Shown in pieces: positions 14,241 through 24,171 of a DNA stretch of 64,000 nucleotides. Position 1 is the first letter of the stretch. Each line of letters begins with the position of its first letter. The stretch comes from Crossaster papposus (Eukaryota; Echinodermata; Asteroidea; Velatida; Solasteridae), in contig JBAIAA010000663.1 in the NCBI GenBank assembly GCA_037893245.1, positions 1 to 64,000 on the forward strand, given 5' to 3'. Below the pieces are notes generated by a model. It did no database searches and had not been told where the DNA came from. It saw only the letters and a program-made list of their open reading frames with translations. The position numbers and the translations under genes were made by a program.

Positions 14241-15449
14241 TCCTAACACCCAGCCCCTTCCCGGGGCATGCTTTCCTTCATGCCCTTATTTGTGGGCGGG
14301 GATTGTGTGCACAAACCTATGGCGAATTTGAAACGCGTGTGTTAACGTTATAATTTTCAGAAAATCGAAATAAAATACTAACAAAGCATGCCCCGGGTCA
14401 AATTGCTAATTTTGCCATTCCTGGAGGCCCCCCTCTATCTCCTAACACCCAGCCCCTTCCCGGGGCATGCTTTCCTTCATGCCCTTATTTGTGGGCGGGG
14501 ATTGTGTGCACAAACCTATGGCGAATTTGAAACGCGTGTGTTAACGTTATAATTTTCAGAAAATCGAAATAAAATACTAACAAAGCATGCCCCGGGTCAA
14601 ATTGCTAATTTTGCCATTCCTGGAGGCCCCCCTCTATCTCCTAACACCCAGCCCCTTCCCGGGGCATGCTTTCCTTCATGCCCTTATTTGTGGGCGGGGA
14701 TTGTGTGCACAAACCTATGGCGAATTTGAAACGCGTGTGTTAACGTTATAATTTTCAGAAAATCGAAATAAAATACTAACAAAGCATGCCCCGGGTCAAA
14801 TTGCTAATTTTGCCATTCCTGGAGGCCCCCCTCTATCTCCTAACACCCAGCCCCTTCCCGGGGCATGCTTTCCTTCATGCCCTTATTTGTGGGCGGGGAT
14901 TGTGTGCACAAACCTATGGCGAATTTGAAACGCGTGTGTTAACGTTATAATTTTCAGAAAATCGAAATAAAATACTAACAAAGCATGCCCCGGGTCAAAT
15001 TGCTAATTTTGCCATTCCTGGAGGCCCCCCTCTATCTCCTAACACCCAGCCCCTTCCCGGGGCATGCTTTCCTTCATGCCCTTATTTGTGGGCGGGGATT
15101 GTGTGCACAAACCTATGGCGAATTTGAAACGCGTGTGTTAACGTTATAATTTTCAGAAAATCGAAATAAAATACTAACAAAGCATGCCCCGGGTCAAATT
15201 GCTAATTTTGCCATTCCTGGAGGCCCCCCTCTATCTCCTAACACCCAGCCCCTTCCCGGGGCATGCTTTCCTTCATGCCCTTATTTGTGGGCGGGGATTG
15301 TGTGCACAAACCTATGGCGAATTTGAAACGCGTGTGTTAACGTTATAATTTTCAGAAAATCGAAATAAAATACTAACAAAGCATGCCCCGGGTCAAATTG
15401 CTAATTTTGCCATTCCTGGAGGCCCCCCTCTATCTCCTAACACCCAGCC

Positions 15450-17410
15450 CCTTCCCGGGGCATGCTTTCATTCATGCCCTTATTTGTGGGCGGGGATTGT
15501 GTGCACAAACCTATGACGAATTTGAAACGCGTGTGTTAACGTTATAATTTTCAGAAAATCGAAATAAAATACTAACAAAGCATGCCCCGGGTCAAATTGC
15601 TAATTTTGCCATTCCTGGAGGCCCCCCTCTATCTCCTAACACCCAGCCCCTTCCCGGGGCATGCTTTCCTTCATGCCCTTATTTGTGGGCGGGGATTGTG
15701 TGCACAAACCTATGGCGAATTTGAAACGCGTGTGTTAACGTTATAATTTTCAGAAAATCGAAATAAAATACTAACAAAGCATGCCCCGGGTCAAATTGCT
15801 AATTTTGCCATTCCTGGAGGCCCCCCTCTATCTCCTAACACCCAGCCCCTTCCCGGGGCATGCTTTCCTTCATGCCCTTATTTGTGGGCGGGGATTGTGT
15901 GCACAAACCTATGGCGAATTTGAAACGCGTGTGTTAACGTTATAATTTTCAGAAAATCGAAATAAAATACTAACAAAGCATGCCCCGGGTCAAATTGCTA
16001 ATTTTGCCATTCCTGGAGGCCCCCCTCTATCTCCTAACACCCAGCCCCTTCCCGGGGCATGCTTTCCTTCATGCCCTTATTTGTGGGCGGGGATTGTGTG
16101 CACAAACCTATGGCGAATTTGAAACGCGTGTGTTAACGTTATAATTTTCAGAAAATCGAAATAAAATACTAACAAAGCATGCCCCGGGTCAAATTGCTAA
16201 TTTTGCCATTCCTGGAGGCCCCCCTCTATCTCCTAACACCCAGCCCCTTCCCGGGGCATGCTTTCCTTCATGCCCTTATTTGTGGGCGGGGATTGTGTGC
16301 ACAAACCTATGGCGAATTTGAAACGCGTGTGTTAACGTTAACATTTTCAGAAAATCGAAATAAAATACTAACAAAGCATGCCCCGGGTCAAATTGCTAAT
16401 TTTGCCATTCCTGGAGGCCCCCCTCTATCTCCTAACACCCAGCCCCTTCCCGGGGCATGCTTTCCTTCATGCCCTTATTTGTGGGCCTTCATGCCCTTAT
16501 TTGTTTGCGGGGATTGTGTGCACAAATCTATGGCGAATTTGAAACGCGTGTGTTAACGTTATAATTTTCAGAAAATCGAAATAAGATACTAACAAAGCAT
16601 GCCCCGGGTCAAATTGCTAATTTTGCCATTCCTGGAGGCCCCCCTCTATCTCCTAACACCCAGCCCCTTCCCGGGGCATGCTTTCCTTCATGCCCTTATT
16701 TGTGGGCGGGGATTGTGTGCACAAACCTATGGCGAATTTGAAACGCGTGTGTTAACGTTATAATTTTCAGAAAATCGAAATAAAATACTAACAAAGCATG
16801 CCCCGGGTCAAATTGCTAATTTTGCCATTCCTGGAGGCCCCCCTCTATCTCCTAACACCCAGCCCCTTCCCGGGGCATGCTTTCCTTCATGCCCTTATTT
16901 GTGGGCGGGGATTGTGTGCACAAACCTATGGCGAATTTGAAACGCGTGTGTTAACGTTATAATTTTCAGAAAATCGAAATAAAATACTAACAAAGCATGC
17001 CCCGGGTCAAATTGCTAATTTTGCCATTCCTGGAGGCCCCCCTCTATCTCCTAACACCCAGCCCCTTCCCGGGGCATGCTTTCCTTCATGCCCTTATTTG
17101 TGGGCGGGGATTGTGTGCACAAACCTATGGCGAATTTGAAACGCGTGTGTTAACGTTATAATTTTCAGAAAATCGAAATAAAATAATAACAAAGCATGCC
17201 CCGGGTCAAATTGCTAATTTTGCCATTCCTGGAGGCCCCCCTCTATCTCCTAACACCCAGCCCCTTCCCGGGGCATGCTTTCCTTCATGCCCTTATTTGT
17301 GGGCCTTCATGCCCTTATTTGTTTGCGGGGATTGTGTGCACAAATCTATGGCGAATTTGAAACGCGTGTGTTAACGTTATAATTTTCAGAAAATCGAAAT
17401 AAGATACTAA
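15450..17410. repeat. Second copies of the variant satellite block
   Basis: The marker order seen at 9.07-10.2 kb reappears here. CTTTCATTCATG plus TATGACG lies at about 15465-15515, followed roughly 870 bp later by TTAACATT (near 16338), the 22-bp insertion (near 16486) and AAGATACT (near 16583). The offset from the first block is about 6.39 kb, or 32 units plus indels. A fourth copy of the 22-bp insertion lies near 17302, without the TTAACATT marker. This is the signature of unequal exchange or segmental duplication within the array. Confidence 0.7.
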
Positions 17411-19885
17411 CAAAGCATGCCCCGGGTCAAATTGCTAATTTTGCCATTCCTGGAGGCCCCCCTCTATCTCCTAACACCCAGCCCCTTCCCGGGGCATGCT
17501 TTCCTTCATGCCCTTATTTGTGGGCGGGGATTGTGTGCACAAACCTATGGCGAATTTGAAACGCGTGTGTTAACGTTATAATTTTCAGAAAATCGAAATA
17601 AAATACTAACAAAGCATGCCCCGGGTCAAATTGCTAATTTTGCCATTCCTGGAGGCCCCCCTCTATCTCCTAACACCCAGCCCCTTCCCGGGGCATGCTT
17701 TCCTTCATGCCCTTATTTGTGGGCGGGGATTGTGTGCACAAACCTATGGCGAATTTGAAACGCGTGTGTTAACGTTATAATTTTCAGAAAATCGAAATAA
17801 AATACTAACAAAGCATGCCCCGGGTCAAATTGCTAATTTTGCCATTCCTGGAGGCCCCCCTCTATCTCCTAACACCCAGCCCCTTCCCGGGGCATGCTTT
17901 CCTTCATGCCCTTATTTGTGGGCGGGGATTGTGTGCACAAACCTATGGCGAATTTGAAACGCGTGTGTTAACGTTATAATTTTCAGAAAATCGAAATAAA
18001 ATACTAACAAAGCATGCCCCGGGTCAAATTGCTAATTTTGCCATTCCTGGAGGCCCCCCTCTATCTCCTAACACCCAGCCCCTTCCCGGGGCATGCTTTC
18101 CTTCATGCCCTTATTTGTGGGCGGGGATTGTGTGCACAAACCTATGGCGAATTTGAAACGCGTGTGTTAACGTTATAATTTTCAGAAAATCGAAATAAAA
18201 TACTAACAAAGCATGCCCCGGGTCAAATTGCTAATTTTGCCATTCCTGGAGGCCCCCCTCTATCTCCTAACACCCAGCCCCTTCCCGGGGCATGCTTTCC
18301 TTCATGCCCTTATTTGTGGGCGGGGATTGTGTGCACAAACCTATGGCGAATTTGAAACGCGTGTGTTAACGTTATAATTTTCAGAAAATCGAAATAAAAT
18401 ACTAACAAAGCATGCCCCGGGTCAAATTGCTAATTTTGCCATTCCTGGAGGCCCCCCTCTATCTCCTAACACCCAGCCCCTTCCCGGGGCATGCTTTCCT
18501 TCATGCCCTTATTTGTGGGCGGGGATTGTGTGCACAAACCTATGGCGAATTTGAAACGCGTGTGTTAACGTTATAATTTTCAGAAAATCGAAATAAAATA
18601 CTAACAAAGCATGCCCCGGGTCAAATTGCTAATTTTGCCATTCCTGGAGGCCCCCCTCTATCTCCTAACACCCAGCCCCTTCCCGGGGCATGCTTTCCTT
18701 CATGCCCTTATTTGTGGGCGGGGATTGTGTGCACAAACCTATGGCGAATTTGAAACGCGTGTGTTAACGTTATAATTTTCAGAAAATCGAAATAAAATAC
18801 TAACAAAGCATGCCCCGGGTCAAATTGCTAATTTTGCCATTCCTGGAGGCCCCCCTCTATCTCCTAACACCCAGCCCCTTCCCGGGGCATGCTTTCCTTC
18901 ATGCCCTTATTTGTGGGCGGGGATTGTGTGCACAAACCTATGGCGAATTTGAAACGCGTGTGTTAACGTTATAATTTTCAGAAAATCGAAATAAAATACT
19001 AACAAAGCATGCCCCGGGTCAAATTGCTAATTTTGCCATTCCTGGAGGCCCCCCTCTATCTCCTAACACCCAGCCCCTTCCCGGGGCATGCTTTCCTTCA
19101 TGCCCTTATTTGTGGGCGGGGATTGTGTGCACAAACCTATGGCGAATTTGAAACGCGTGTGTTAACGTTATAATTTTCAGAAAATCGAAATAAAATACTA
19201 ACAAAGCATGCCCCGGGTCAAATTGCTAATTTTGCCATTCCTGGAGGCCCCCTCTATCTCCTAACACCCAGCCCCTTCCCGGGGCATGCTTTCCTTCATG
19301 CCCTTATTTGTGGGCGGGGATTGTGTGCACAAACCTATGGCGAATTTGAAACGCGTGTGTTAACGTTATAATTTTCAGAAAATCGAAATAAAATACTAAC
19401 AAAGCATGCCCCGGGTCAAATTGCTAATTTTGCCATTCCTGGAGGCCCCCCTCTATCTCCTAACACCCAGCCCCTACCCGGGGCATGCTTTCCTTCATGC
19501 CCTTATTTGTGGGCGGGGATTGTGTGCACAAACCTATGGCGAATTTGAAACGCGTGTGTTAACGTTATAATTTTCAGAAAATCGAAATAAAATACTAACA
19601 AAGCATGCCCCGGGTCAAATTGCTAATTTTGCCATTCCTGGAGGCCCCCCTCTATCTCCTAACACCCAGCCCCTTCCCGGGGCATGCTTTCCTTCATGCC
19701 CTTATTTGTGGGCGGGGATTGTGTGCACAAACCTATGGCGAATTTGAAACGCGTGTGTTAACGTTATAATTTTCAGAAAATCGAAATAAAATAATAACAA
19801 AGCATGCCCCGGGTCAAATTGCTAATTTTGCCATTCCTGGAGGCCCCCCTCTATCTCCTAACACCCAGCCCCTTCCCGGGGCATG

Positions 19886-20075
19886 AGTAGTAGGGATAAG
19901 CCGTTTGAGAACCAATTTATAAAACTAGCTCAGTTTTAGAAATCGTCACTTTTAAAACTGAGCTAGTTTTAGAAATCGTCACTTTTAAAACTGAGCTAGT
20001 TTTAGAAATCGTCACTTTTAAAAAACTGAGGTCACTTTTAAAACTGAGACACTTTTAAAACTGAGGTCACTTTTT
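19886..20075. repeat. Left terminal region with 33-bp and ~18-bp tandem repeats
   Basis: This is the outermost 190 bp of the element and has no partner at the right end. After about 46 bp of single-copy sequence there are three copies of a 33-bp unit starting at 19932, 19965 and 19998. They then decay into 17-18-bp copies of CTGAGGTCACTTTTAAA up to about 20075. The 33-bp unit contains CTGAGCTAGTTTTAG. Tandem repeats near the ends of protein-primed linear elements may act as polymerase or terminal-protein sites; that role is inference here. Confidence 0.85.
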
Positions 20076-20220
20076 TTAAATCGCAGCTCAGTTTTATCTT
20101 CTCTCTCTTTTTTTATGCTTAACATTCTAAAGGTGGCGCCGTCGCGTAAGGAGGAGGAGGTTGGCCGAAATAATTTTTATTTATTGCGAAGCTGTAAGTT
20201 TTTCGATAAGACCTTTTTTT
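20076..20220. repeat. Left terminal inverted repeat, inner 145 bp
   Basis: Reverse complement of 33917-34061, without gaps and with no mismatch found on reading. It contains a pyrimidine-rich tract (TCTTCTCTCTC), a GGAGGAGGAGG stretch and, at its inner edge, the last 12 codons and stop of the adjoining 203-aa gene. Pairing stops at 20221 on the inside (the T run is one base longer here) and at 20075 on the outside, where the right copy runs into satellite. Confidence 0.93.
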
Positions 20221-20792
20221 TCCTTCGTCACCAACTCTTCTACGCGTCTTTTTATCTCAGATTCCATATCGCTCTCACCTTTCTTTTCTGACAGCTTGCT
20301 GCCTGACCTTATAACCTCTTTCATATCGTTAAATTGCCTCAATTCCTTTAACACCAAAGCGTATTCTTCGTGGGATATATCACCGTCCTCTATAGCTTGA
20401 GAAATAAGATCTCTTACGCTGTTGAGCTTAGCCTCAGCCAAGACTCTAATCTCGTCGTGTTTTTTAGCTTTATGTCTAAATCGTTTGCTAAAATATTTTA
20501 ATACGAACGCGGTACAACCAAAACCAATGGCTACTCCCTCTAACGCTATACCAACGGGTGACGCAATTACGCTGCTTATAGCCGCGATTCCCAAACCCCC
20601 ACAAACCACACCACCTATCTCAGCTAGGGTTTCCGTAGTAGACAATGCCGTAATTAACTTACCATATTTTTTACACAACGCACTTCGCTGTTCTCGTTGC
20701 GTCAATATATCTTTTTGAACTTCTTCGATCTTTTGCAATCGAAACACCCTCGTTTCGTCGATTTTTAGATCGGGATAAATATTAGTCGTCAT
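20181..20792 (-). CDS. Uncharacterised membrane protein, 203 aa
   Basis: Function unknown. A charged, probably coiled-coil N-terminus (residues 17-36) is followed by a long hydrophobic, Gly/Ala-rich region (about 57-99) that could form one or two membrane helices. A basic patch (KRFRHKAKKH, 103-112) and a charged C-terminal half with an acidic IEDGDISHEEY segment (134-144) follow. I have an unverified impression that related proteins occur in other invertebrate Polintons. It is the last of three leftward genes, starting 13 bp after the stop of the penton-like gene upstream, and its leader (TACTTTTGTAAA before ATG) matches that gene's leader. Its last 12 residues lie inside the left TIR, so a copy of its 3' end exists at the right end. 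Confidence 0.8.
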   Translation of the reverse strand: MTTNIYPDLKIDETRVFRLQKIEEVQKDILTQREQRSALCKKYGKLITALSTTETLAEIGGVVCGGLGIAAISSVIASPVGIALEGVAIGFGCTAFVLKYFSKRFRHKAKKHDEIRVLAEAKLNSVRDLISQAIEDGDISHEEYALVLKELRQFNDMKEVIRSGSKLSEKKGESDMESEIKRRVEELVTKEKKGLIEKLTASQ

Positions 20793-20805
20793 TTTACAAA
20801 AGTAA

Positions 20806-21516
20806 CTAAAATATTTCTACGTTAAAAATTATCTCTTTACCTCTATTATCTAACACCTCACCAAGACCGTTTTTTAAGGAAAACGTGAGGCTGTTTATTT
20901 TGTCAGCTACTAACTCTTTTAAGCACTTGTTGTATTTGATGTAAATTGGTTCTTGGGGATTGTTTGAACGAGCAGCCTCACCGTGTACGGGTATACTCTC
21001 CAACAAGTTAGTTTGTTTTCCGTTAACAAAATTTGAATGCGTAGACAGTTCTTCGCAATGTAAAAAGACCGCGCTATATAGATTTAGGTTAAATCTTCCA
21101 TAATAACCACCATTATAAAGCCAACCCCTGGGTAGATCTAACAGTTGAGATAGATTACTCGATAGTTTTATACGACTTTGTTTAGGGATTAATATATAAA
21201 ATAGTTCATCGGTTAAAGTCTCTAGAGCTATATTTGTTGTACGTATTAGATGATTTTTTATATTTTTTTTAAAAGAATAAAGATTCCACCTATCTGGAGG
21301 AATATCAAATTTTCTATGAGAGCCAATTAGAATATTATCGATATCCCCCGTAAAAGTCTCCAAAATTATTGACGCTTTTTTTTTGAGGTTATAAAAACCC
21401 AAGTCTAACGCAAAGTTGTTTAACTTCATGCGGCGGTCACCACTAACGTTATCTATAGGTCGCGACAGTTCAAAGGTCTGCTCGTTATCTTTCATGACAA
21501 ACGTATGAGACTGCAT
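20806..21516 (-). CDS. Penton-like minor capsid protein, paralogue B (236 aa)
   Basis: Probably a single jelly-roll vertex protein that fills the capsid five-folds, partner of the major capsid protein. Support is its beta-rich, Cys-poor composition with no membrane segment, its size (about 230 aa), its place next to the divergent capsid gene, and a C-terminus (SLTFSLKNGLGEVLDNRGKE then a hydrophobic strand) of the kind I associate with this family. It is a tandem copy of the gene at 21530-22222. The first ~40 residues and the last ~120 (from about residue 116) match closely, also at DNA level, whereas residues 45-112 differ strongly. The leader has TACTTTTGTAAA directly before ATG. The fold assignment is inference; a capsid accessory or attachment protein is an alternative. 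Confidence 0.72.
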   Translation of the reverse strand: MQSHTFVMKDNEQTFELSRPIDNVSGDRRMKLNNFALDLGFYNLKKKASIILETFTGDIDNILIGSHRKFDIPPDRWNLYSFKKNIKNHLIRTTNIALETLTDELFYILIPKQSRIKLSSNLSQLLDLPRGWLYNGGYYGRFNLNLYSAVFLHCEELSTHSNFVNGKQTNLLESIPVHGEAARSNNPQEPIYIKYNKCLKELVADKINSLTFSLKNGLGEVLDNRGKEIIFNVEIF

Positions 21517-21529
21517 TTTACAAAAGTAA

Positions 21530-22222
21530 CTAAAATATTTTTATGTTTAAAATGATATCTTTACCTCTATTATCTAACACCTCACCAAGACCGTTTTTTA
21601 AGGAAAACGTGAGGCTGTTTATTTTGCCAGCTACTAACTCTTTCGGAGAATTGTCGTATTTGATGTAAATTGGTTCTTGGGGATTGTTTGAACGAGCAGC
21701 CTCACCGTGTACGGGTATACTCTCCAACAAGTTAGTTTGTTTTCCGTTAACAAAATTTGAATGCGTAGACAGTTCTTCGCAATGTAAAAAGACCGCGCTA
21801 TATAGATTTAGGTTAAATCTTCCAAAATGATCACCTGCATCAAGCCAACCCCTGGGTAAACCTAAAAGTTGAGATAGATTACTCGATAGTTTTATTTTTA
21901 CTAAAGCCTCTGGGACCTCTAAATGTAAATAAAATATTTTATCGTTTATCGGAGTAATGACCATAGATTTAATATATTTAAACCGATCTTTGAAAGAATA
22001 CAGATTCCATCGACCGGGTGTGATATCGATCACACTTTCGTTAATACTAAGACGAGTACTTATAGAATACAATATTTTTTCTATTTTCTCGACGTTATAA
22101 AAACCCACGTCTAAAATAACGCTGCTTAACTTAATGCGGCGGTCGCCCCCGACATTATCTATAGGTCGAGGTAGCTCAAAAGTCTGCTCTTTTTTGGTCA
22201 TGACAAAAGTGTGCGACTGCAT
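21530..22222 (-). CDS. Penton-like minor capsid protein, paralogue A (230 aa)
   Basis: This is the first gene of the leftward block and diverges from the major capsid gene across 43 bp. It starts with the same MQSHTFVM as its neighbour, and both share the LSSNLSQLL-x-LPRGWL motif (residues 112-127) and a conserved C-terminal module through residue 230. The variable part is residues 45-108, which includes PGRWNLYSFK (69-78). Predicted role: single jelly-roll penton-like protein. Two genes instead of one could give hetero-oligomeric vertices, or two variants expressed in turn; neither is proven. The leader is TACTTTTAAAA before ATG. The protein appears intact, with no signal peptide or membrane helix. 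Confidence 0.72.
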   Translation of the reverse strand: MQSHTFVMTKKEQTFELPRPIDNVGGDRRIKLSSVILDVGFYNVEKIEKILYSISTRLSINESVIDITPGRWNLYSFKDRFKYIKSMVITPINDKIFYLHLEVPEALVKIKLSSNLSQLLGLPRGWLDAGDHFGRFNLNLYSAVFLHCEELSTHSNFVNGKQTNLLESIPVHGEAARSNNPQEPIYIKYDNSPKELVAGKINSLTFSLKNGLGEVLDNRGKDIILNIKIF

Positions 22223-22265
22223 TTTTAAAAGTAAATAAAATAAAAAATAAAACGTTACTATAAAA
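22223..22265. promoter_or_regulatory. Divergent promoter between penton-like and capsid genes
   Basis: A 43-bp, almost pure A/T spacer between two start codons facing away from each other. On the + strand TATAAAA (22259-22265) touches the capsid ATG. On the - strand the leader reads ACTTTTAAAA before ATG. There is no room for a conventional TATA box 25-30 bp upstream of a start site that precedes either ATG unless transcription begins inside the other gene. Confidence 0.55.
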
Positions 22266-23534
22266 ATGAACGCGACTTACGGAAACAAACTGAATCCACA
22301 CAGGCGTCTTAAAAATCCTCGGGGTATAAAAGGCAACCGTCAGACAGTCGTCGTAACTCACAATCCTAGCACGATCGACGCAAACGACAAATTAATAGTC
22401 AAGTTTCCATCGTTGAGCGCCGACGACGTGATCGTCCCCGGTTCGGCAAAACTAGCTTTTAATATTGATCTAACCTCGGACGACGATGCTGATCGAAGTC
22501 TGTTTGAAAATCTAGGACGAAATCTCGTAAAACAAATAAGAATATGTATCGGTGGTCGGGAGATCGTAAACTTGACCGACGCCGACGTTTATAACATTTT
22601 TAAAGATCTTTGGTTACCCGCAGGTACCGTAAATCACTATGCCGGAAACGAGATTGCCAACATATCGAGCCTACGCGTGGGTACCGGTAACGCGGTTGCC
22701 GGTTCCAACTCTGGAAAAGACAAAGCAACAGCGGATGCCTTTGGAAACAGATTTTGTATACCTCTAGACTTTGAAATGCTCACGGATCATCAACCGTTTT
22801 ATCCATCCGCTCTGAAAGACCAACTGTCTTACGAACTTACTTTTAACGATTACGCCAAAGTCGTAAATTCTACCGACTCCGCAGCGAGTTATAGCATCTC
22901 TAACTTGGCGCTTGAATACGAGATCGTTGCCAACAAGCACTTGGCTCAAATCTTAGCTCAAAAATGTCTCGACAAGACGCAGTTTTTGTTTGAAAGGATT
23001 CAGAGACACGAAGTAAGATCTATCGATAAATCAGGCACTACCTGGAACTTTAATTTAAACGTGGCGGTTAAAAGTCTCAAGGGTATACTGTTTTTGTTTA
23101 AAGAAGCGACTACGAAAACCCCCGAACTATTTTATAACCCAAAGATAGACAAAGTTAGCGTGACGATAGAAGGAAAACCTAATCAACTCTATAGTTCGGG
23201 CCTCAAAAGCTATCAACACTGGGGAGAAATCAACAAGTTCTTTGGGGACTCATCCACCGAGCTAGGGGTCGGTATATGTAAAGATTTAGGGTTAACGGGG
23301 ATGGATATCGGTGATTATTTTTTAAGAAGATACGGACTTTGGTTGGATATGAGATCGACGGACGACAACAAAAATCACGGATCGGGCAAACAAATCGGAG
23401 ATATAAGCGGAGGAATCTCTATATTGATGGAACGCGAAGCTCAAACCGCGGGCGCTCTAAAATGTTACGTCTTTTTGGTGATGGACGCGCAACTTAACAT
23501 CCAAGGAGGACGCTTGAGTAGCGTTAACTTTTAA
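22266..23534 (+). CDS. Major capsid protein, double jelly-roll (422 aa)
   Basis: Predicted to form the hexon-like trimers of an icosahedral shell. It begins with a basic arm (HRRLKNPRGIKGNR, residues 12-25) and continues as an all-beta-looking protein: NPSTID (33-38), LIVKFPSL (43-50), VIVPGSAKLAFNIDL (55-69). A repeated second half carries KSLKGILFLF, a VTIEG-PNQLYSSG segment, YGLWLDMRSTDD and a closing VMDAQLNIQGGR. These landmarks and the ~420-aa length fit the capsid family of invertebrate Polintons. No Cys cluster, signal or membrane segment. The ATG is directly preceded by TATAAAA and no upstream in-frame ATG was used. The packaging ATPase follows 25 bp downstream, the usual structural partnership. 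The family match is from recognition, not a search. Confidence 0.88.
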   Translation: MNATYGNKLNPHRRLKNPRGIKGNRQTVVVTHNPSTIDANDKLIVKFPSLSADDVIVPGSAKLAFNIDLTSDDDADRSLFENLGRNLVKQIRICIGGREIVNLTDADVYNIFKDLWLPAGTVNHYAGNEIANISSLRVGTGNAVAGSNSGKDKATADAFGNRFCIPLDFEMLTDHQPFYPSALKDQLSYELTFNDYAKVVNSTDSAASYSISNLALEYEIVANKHLAQILAQKCLDKTQFLFERIQRHEVRSIDKSGTTWNFNLNVAVKSLKGILFLFKEATTKTPELFYNPKIDKVSVTIEGKPNQLYSSGLKSYQHWGEINKFFGDSSTELGVGICKDLGLTGMDIGDYFLRRYGLWLDMRSTDDNKNHGSGKQIGDISGGISILMEREAQTAGALKCYVFLVMDAQLNIQGGRLSSVNF

Positions 23535-23535
23535 A

Positions 23536-23555
23536 AATAAACGTCTATATAAAAG
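23536..23555 (+). promoter_or_regulatory. AATAAA plus TATATAAAAG between capsid and ATPase genes
   Basis: AATAAA at 23536-23541 lies just after the capsid stop and could serve its polyadenylation. TATATAAAAG at 23546-23555 ends four bases before the ATPase ATG. The 25-bp gap thus seems to hold both an end signal and a start signal; both are motif readings only. Confidence 0.45.
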
Positions 23556-23559
23556 TAAG

Positions 23560-24171
23560 ATGACGTCACACTGCGCTTTAATATGTGGAAGAACAAACTC
23601 TGGCAAAACAAAGTTTGCGTTAGACTTGCTAGAAAACGAATACACCAACAAATTTGAATATTTGGTGATCATATGCCCGACTCTGTCAAACAACAAAACG
23701 TATCACGAGAGACCTTGGTTTTTTAACGACCCCAACGTTTACGCGTGCGACCCCGACGTTGAAAATATGAGCATGAACGAAGCCATAGACTTTTACAGAA
23801 CGACATTTAAAGGATTGCACACTTTGTTTTTAATCGACGACTGCAGCGCTTATCAAGCTATGAAATATCGAAAGGGTTCTAGAGGGTGCTGCATGTTATC
23901 TAAATTAGCCTTTAGCGGTAGACACGATAACCACAGCTGCTGGCTCCTGACTCAAAAATATAACACCGTTTTAAAAGATTATCGCGAACAGACTCAATGG
24001 GTGGCTATTTTTTATTGCAAAGATAAAAAAAGTTTTGATAATTGTCTCGACGAAAATGATGTGGTGCCGGATAATAAAAGGCGAGACATAAAACAATATC
24101 TCAAAGACACTCCCTATAGTAAATTGATTTTATATACGGATCCTCCGGCTAAATGGTACTTGGGTAGCTAG
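23560..24171 (+). CDS. A32-like genome-packaging ATPase (203 aa)
   Basis: Motor that would pump linear DNA into the capsid, of the FtsK-HerA superfamily (poxvirus A32 type). A P-loop GRTNSGKT sits at residues 10-17 next to the N-terminus. The Walker B strand LFLIDD is at 89-94, followed by SGRH (119-122) and a WLLTQ strand (128-132) typical of motif III, with R142 a possible arginine finger. The length (203 aa) is normal for the Polinton ATPase. There is no membrane segment or zinc cluster. It follows the capsid gene in the same direction, as in other Polintons. The reading frame is intact, and the ATG at 23560 is the first in frame and lies immediately before the P-loop. Confidence 0.93.
   Translation: MTSHCALICGRTNSGKTKFALDLLENEYTNKFEYLVIICPTLSNNKTYHERPWFFNDPNVYACDPDVENMSMNEAIDFYRTTFKGLHTLFLIDDCSAYQAMKYRKGSRGCCMLSKLAFSGRHDNHSCWLLTQKYNTVLKDYREQTQWVAIFYCKDKKSFDNCLDENDVVPDNKRRDIKQYLKDTPYSKLILYTDPPAKWYLGS

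Larger units (their letters stand above)
1..19885. repeat. 199-bp satellite array, left block (about 100 copies)
   Basis: Head-to-tail copies of one unit. The same word starts at 1, 200 and 399, giving a 199-bp period. Units from 1 to about 7700 look identical by eye; variants cluster from 7.7 to 17.4 kb. Each unit holds a 15-bp inverted repeat, AAAGCATGCCCCGGG and its complement (22-36 and 98-112 in the first unit), around a 61-nt spacer, so one foldback is possible per unit. Because 199 is not a multiple of three, an open frame shifts at each copy; the short frames here are chance products of the repeat. No gene, RNA gene or CRISPR-like spacer pattern is seen. The last unit is cut at unit position 108 by the transposon. 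Confidence 0.97.

Noticed and set aside
1..19885. CRISPR-like array
   Set aside because: The whole 199-bp unit repeats without unique spacers, and the context is eukaryotic.
20161..20400. 79-aa and 98-aa plus-strand frames at 20161-20718
   Set aside because: Antisense shadows of the 203-aa minus-strand gene, which has the start context and operon-like spacing.
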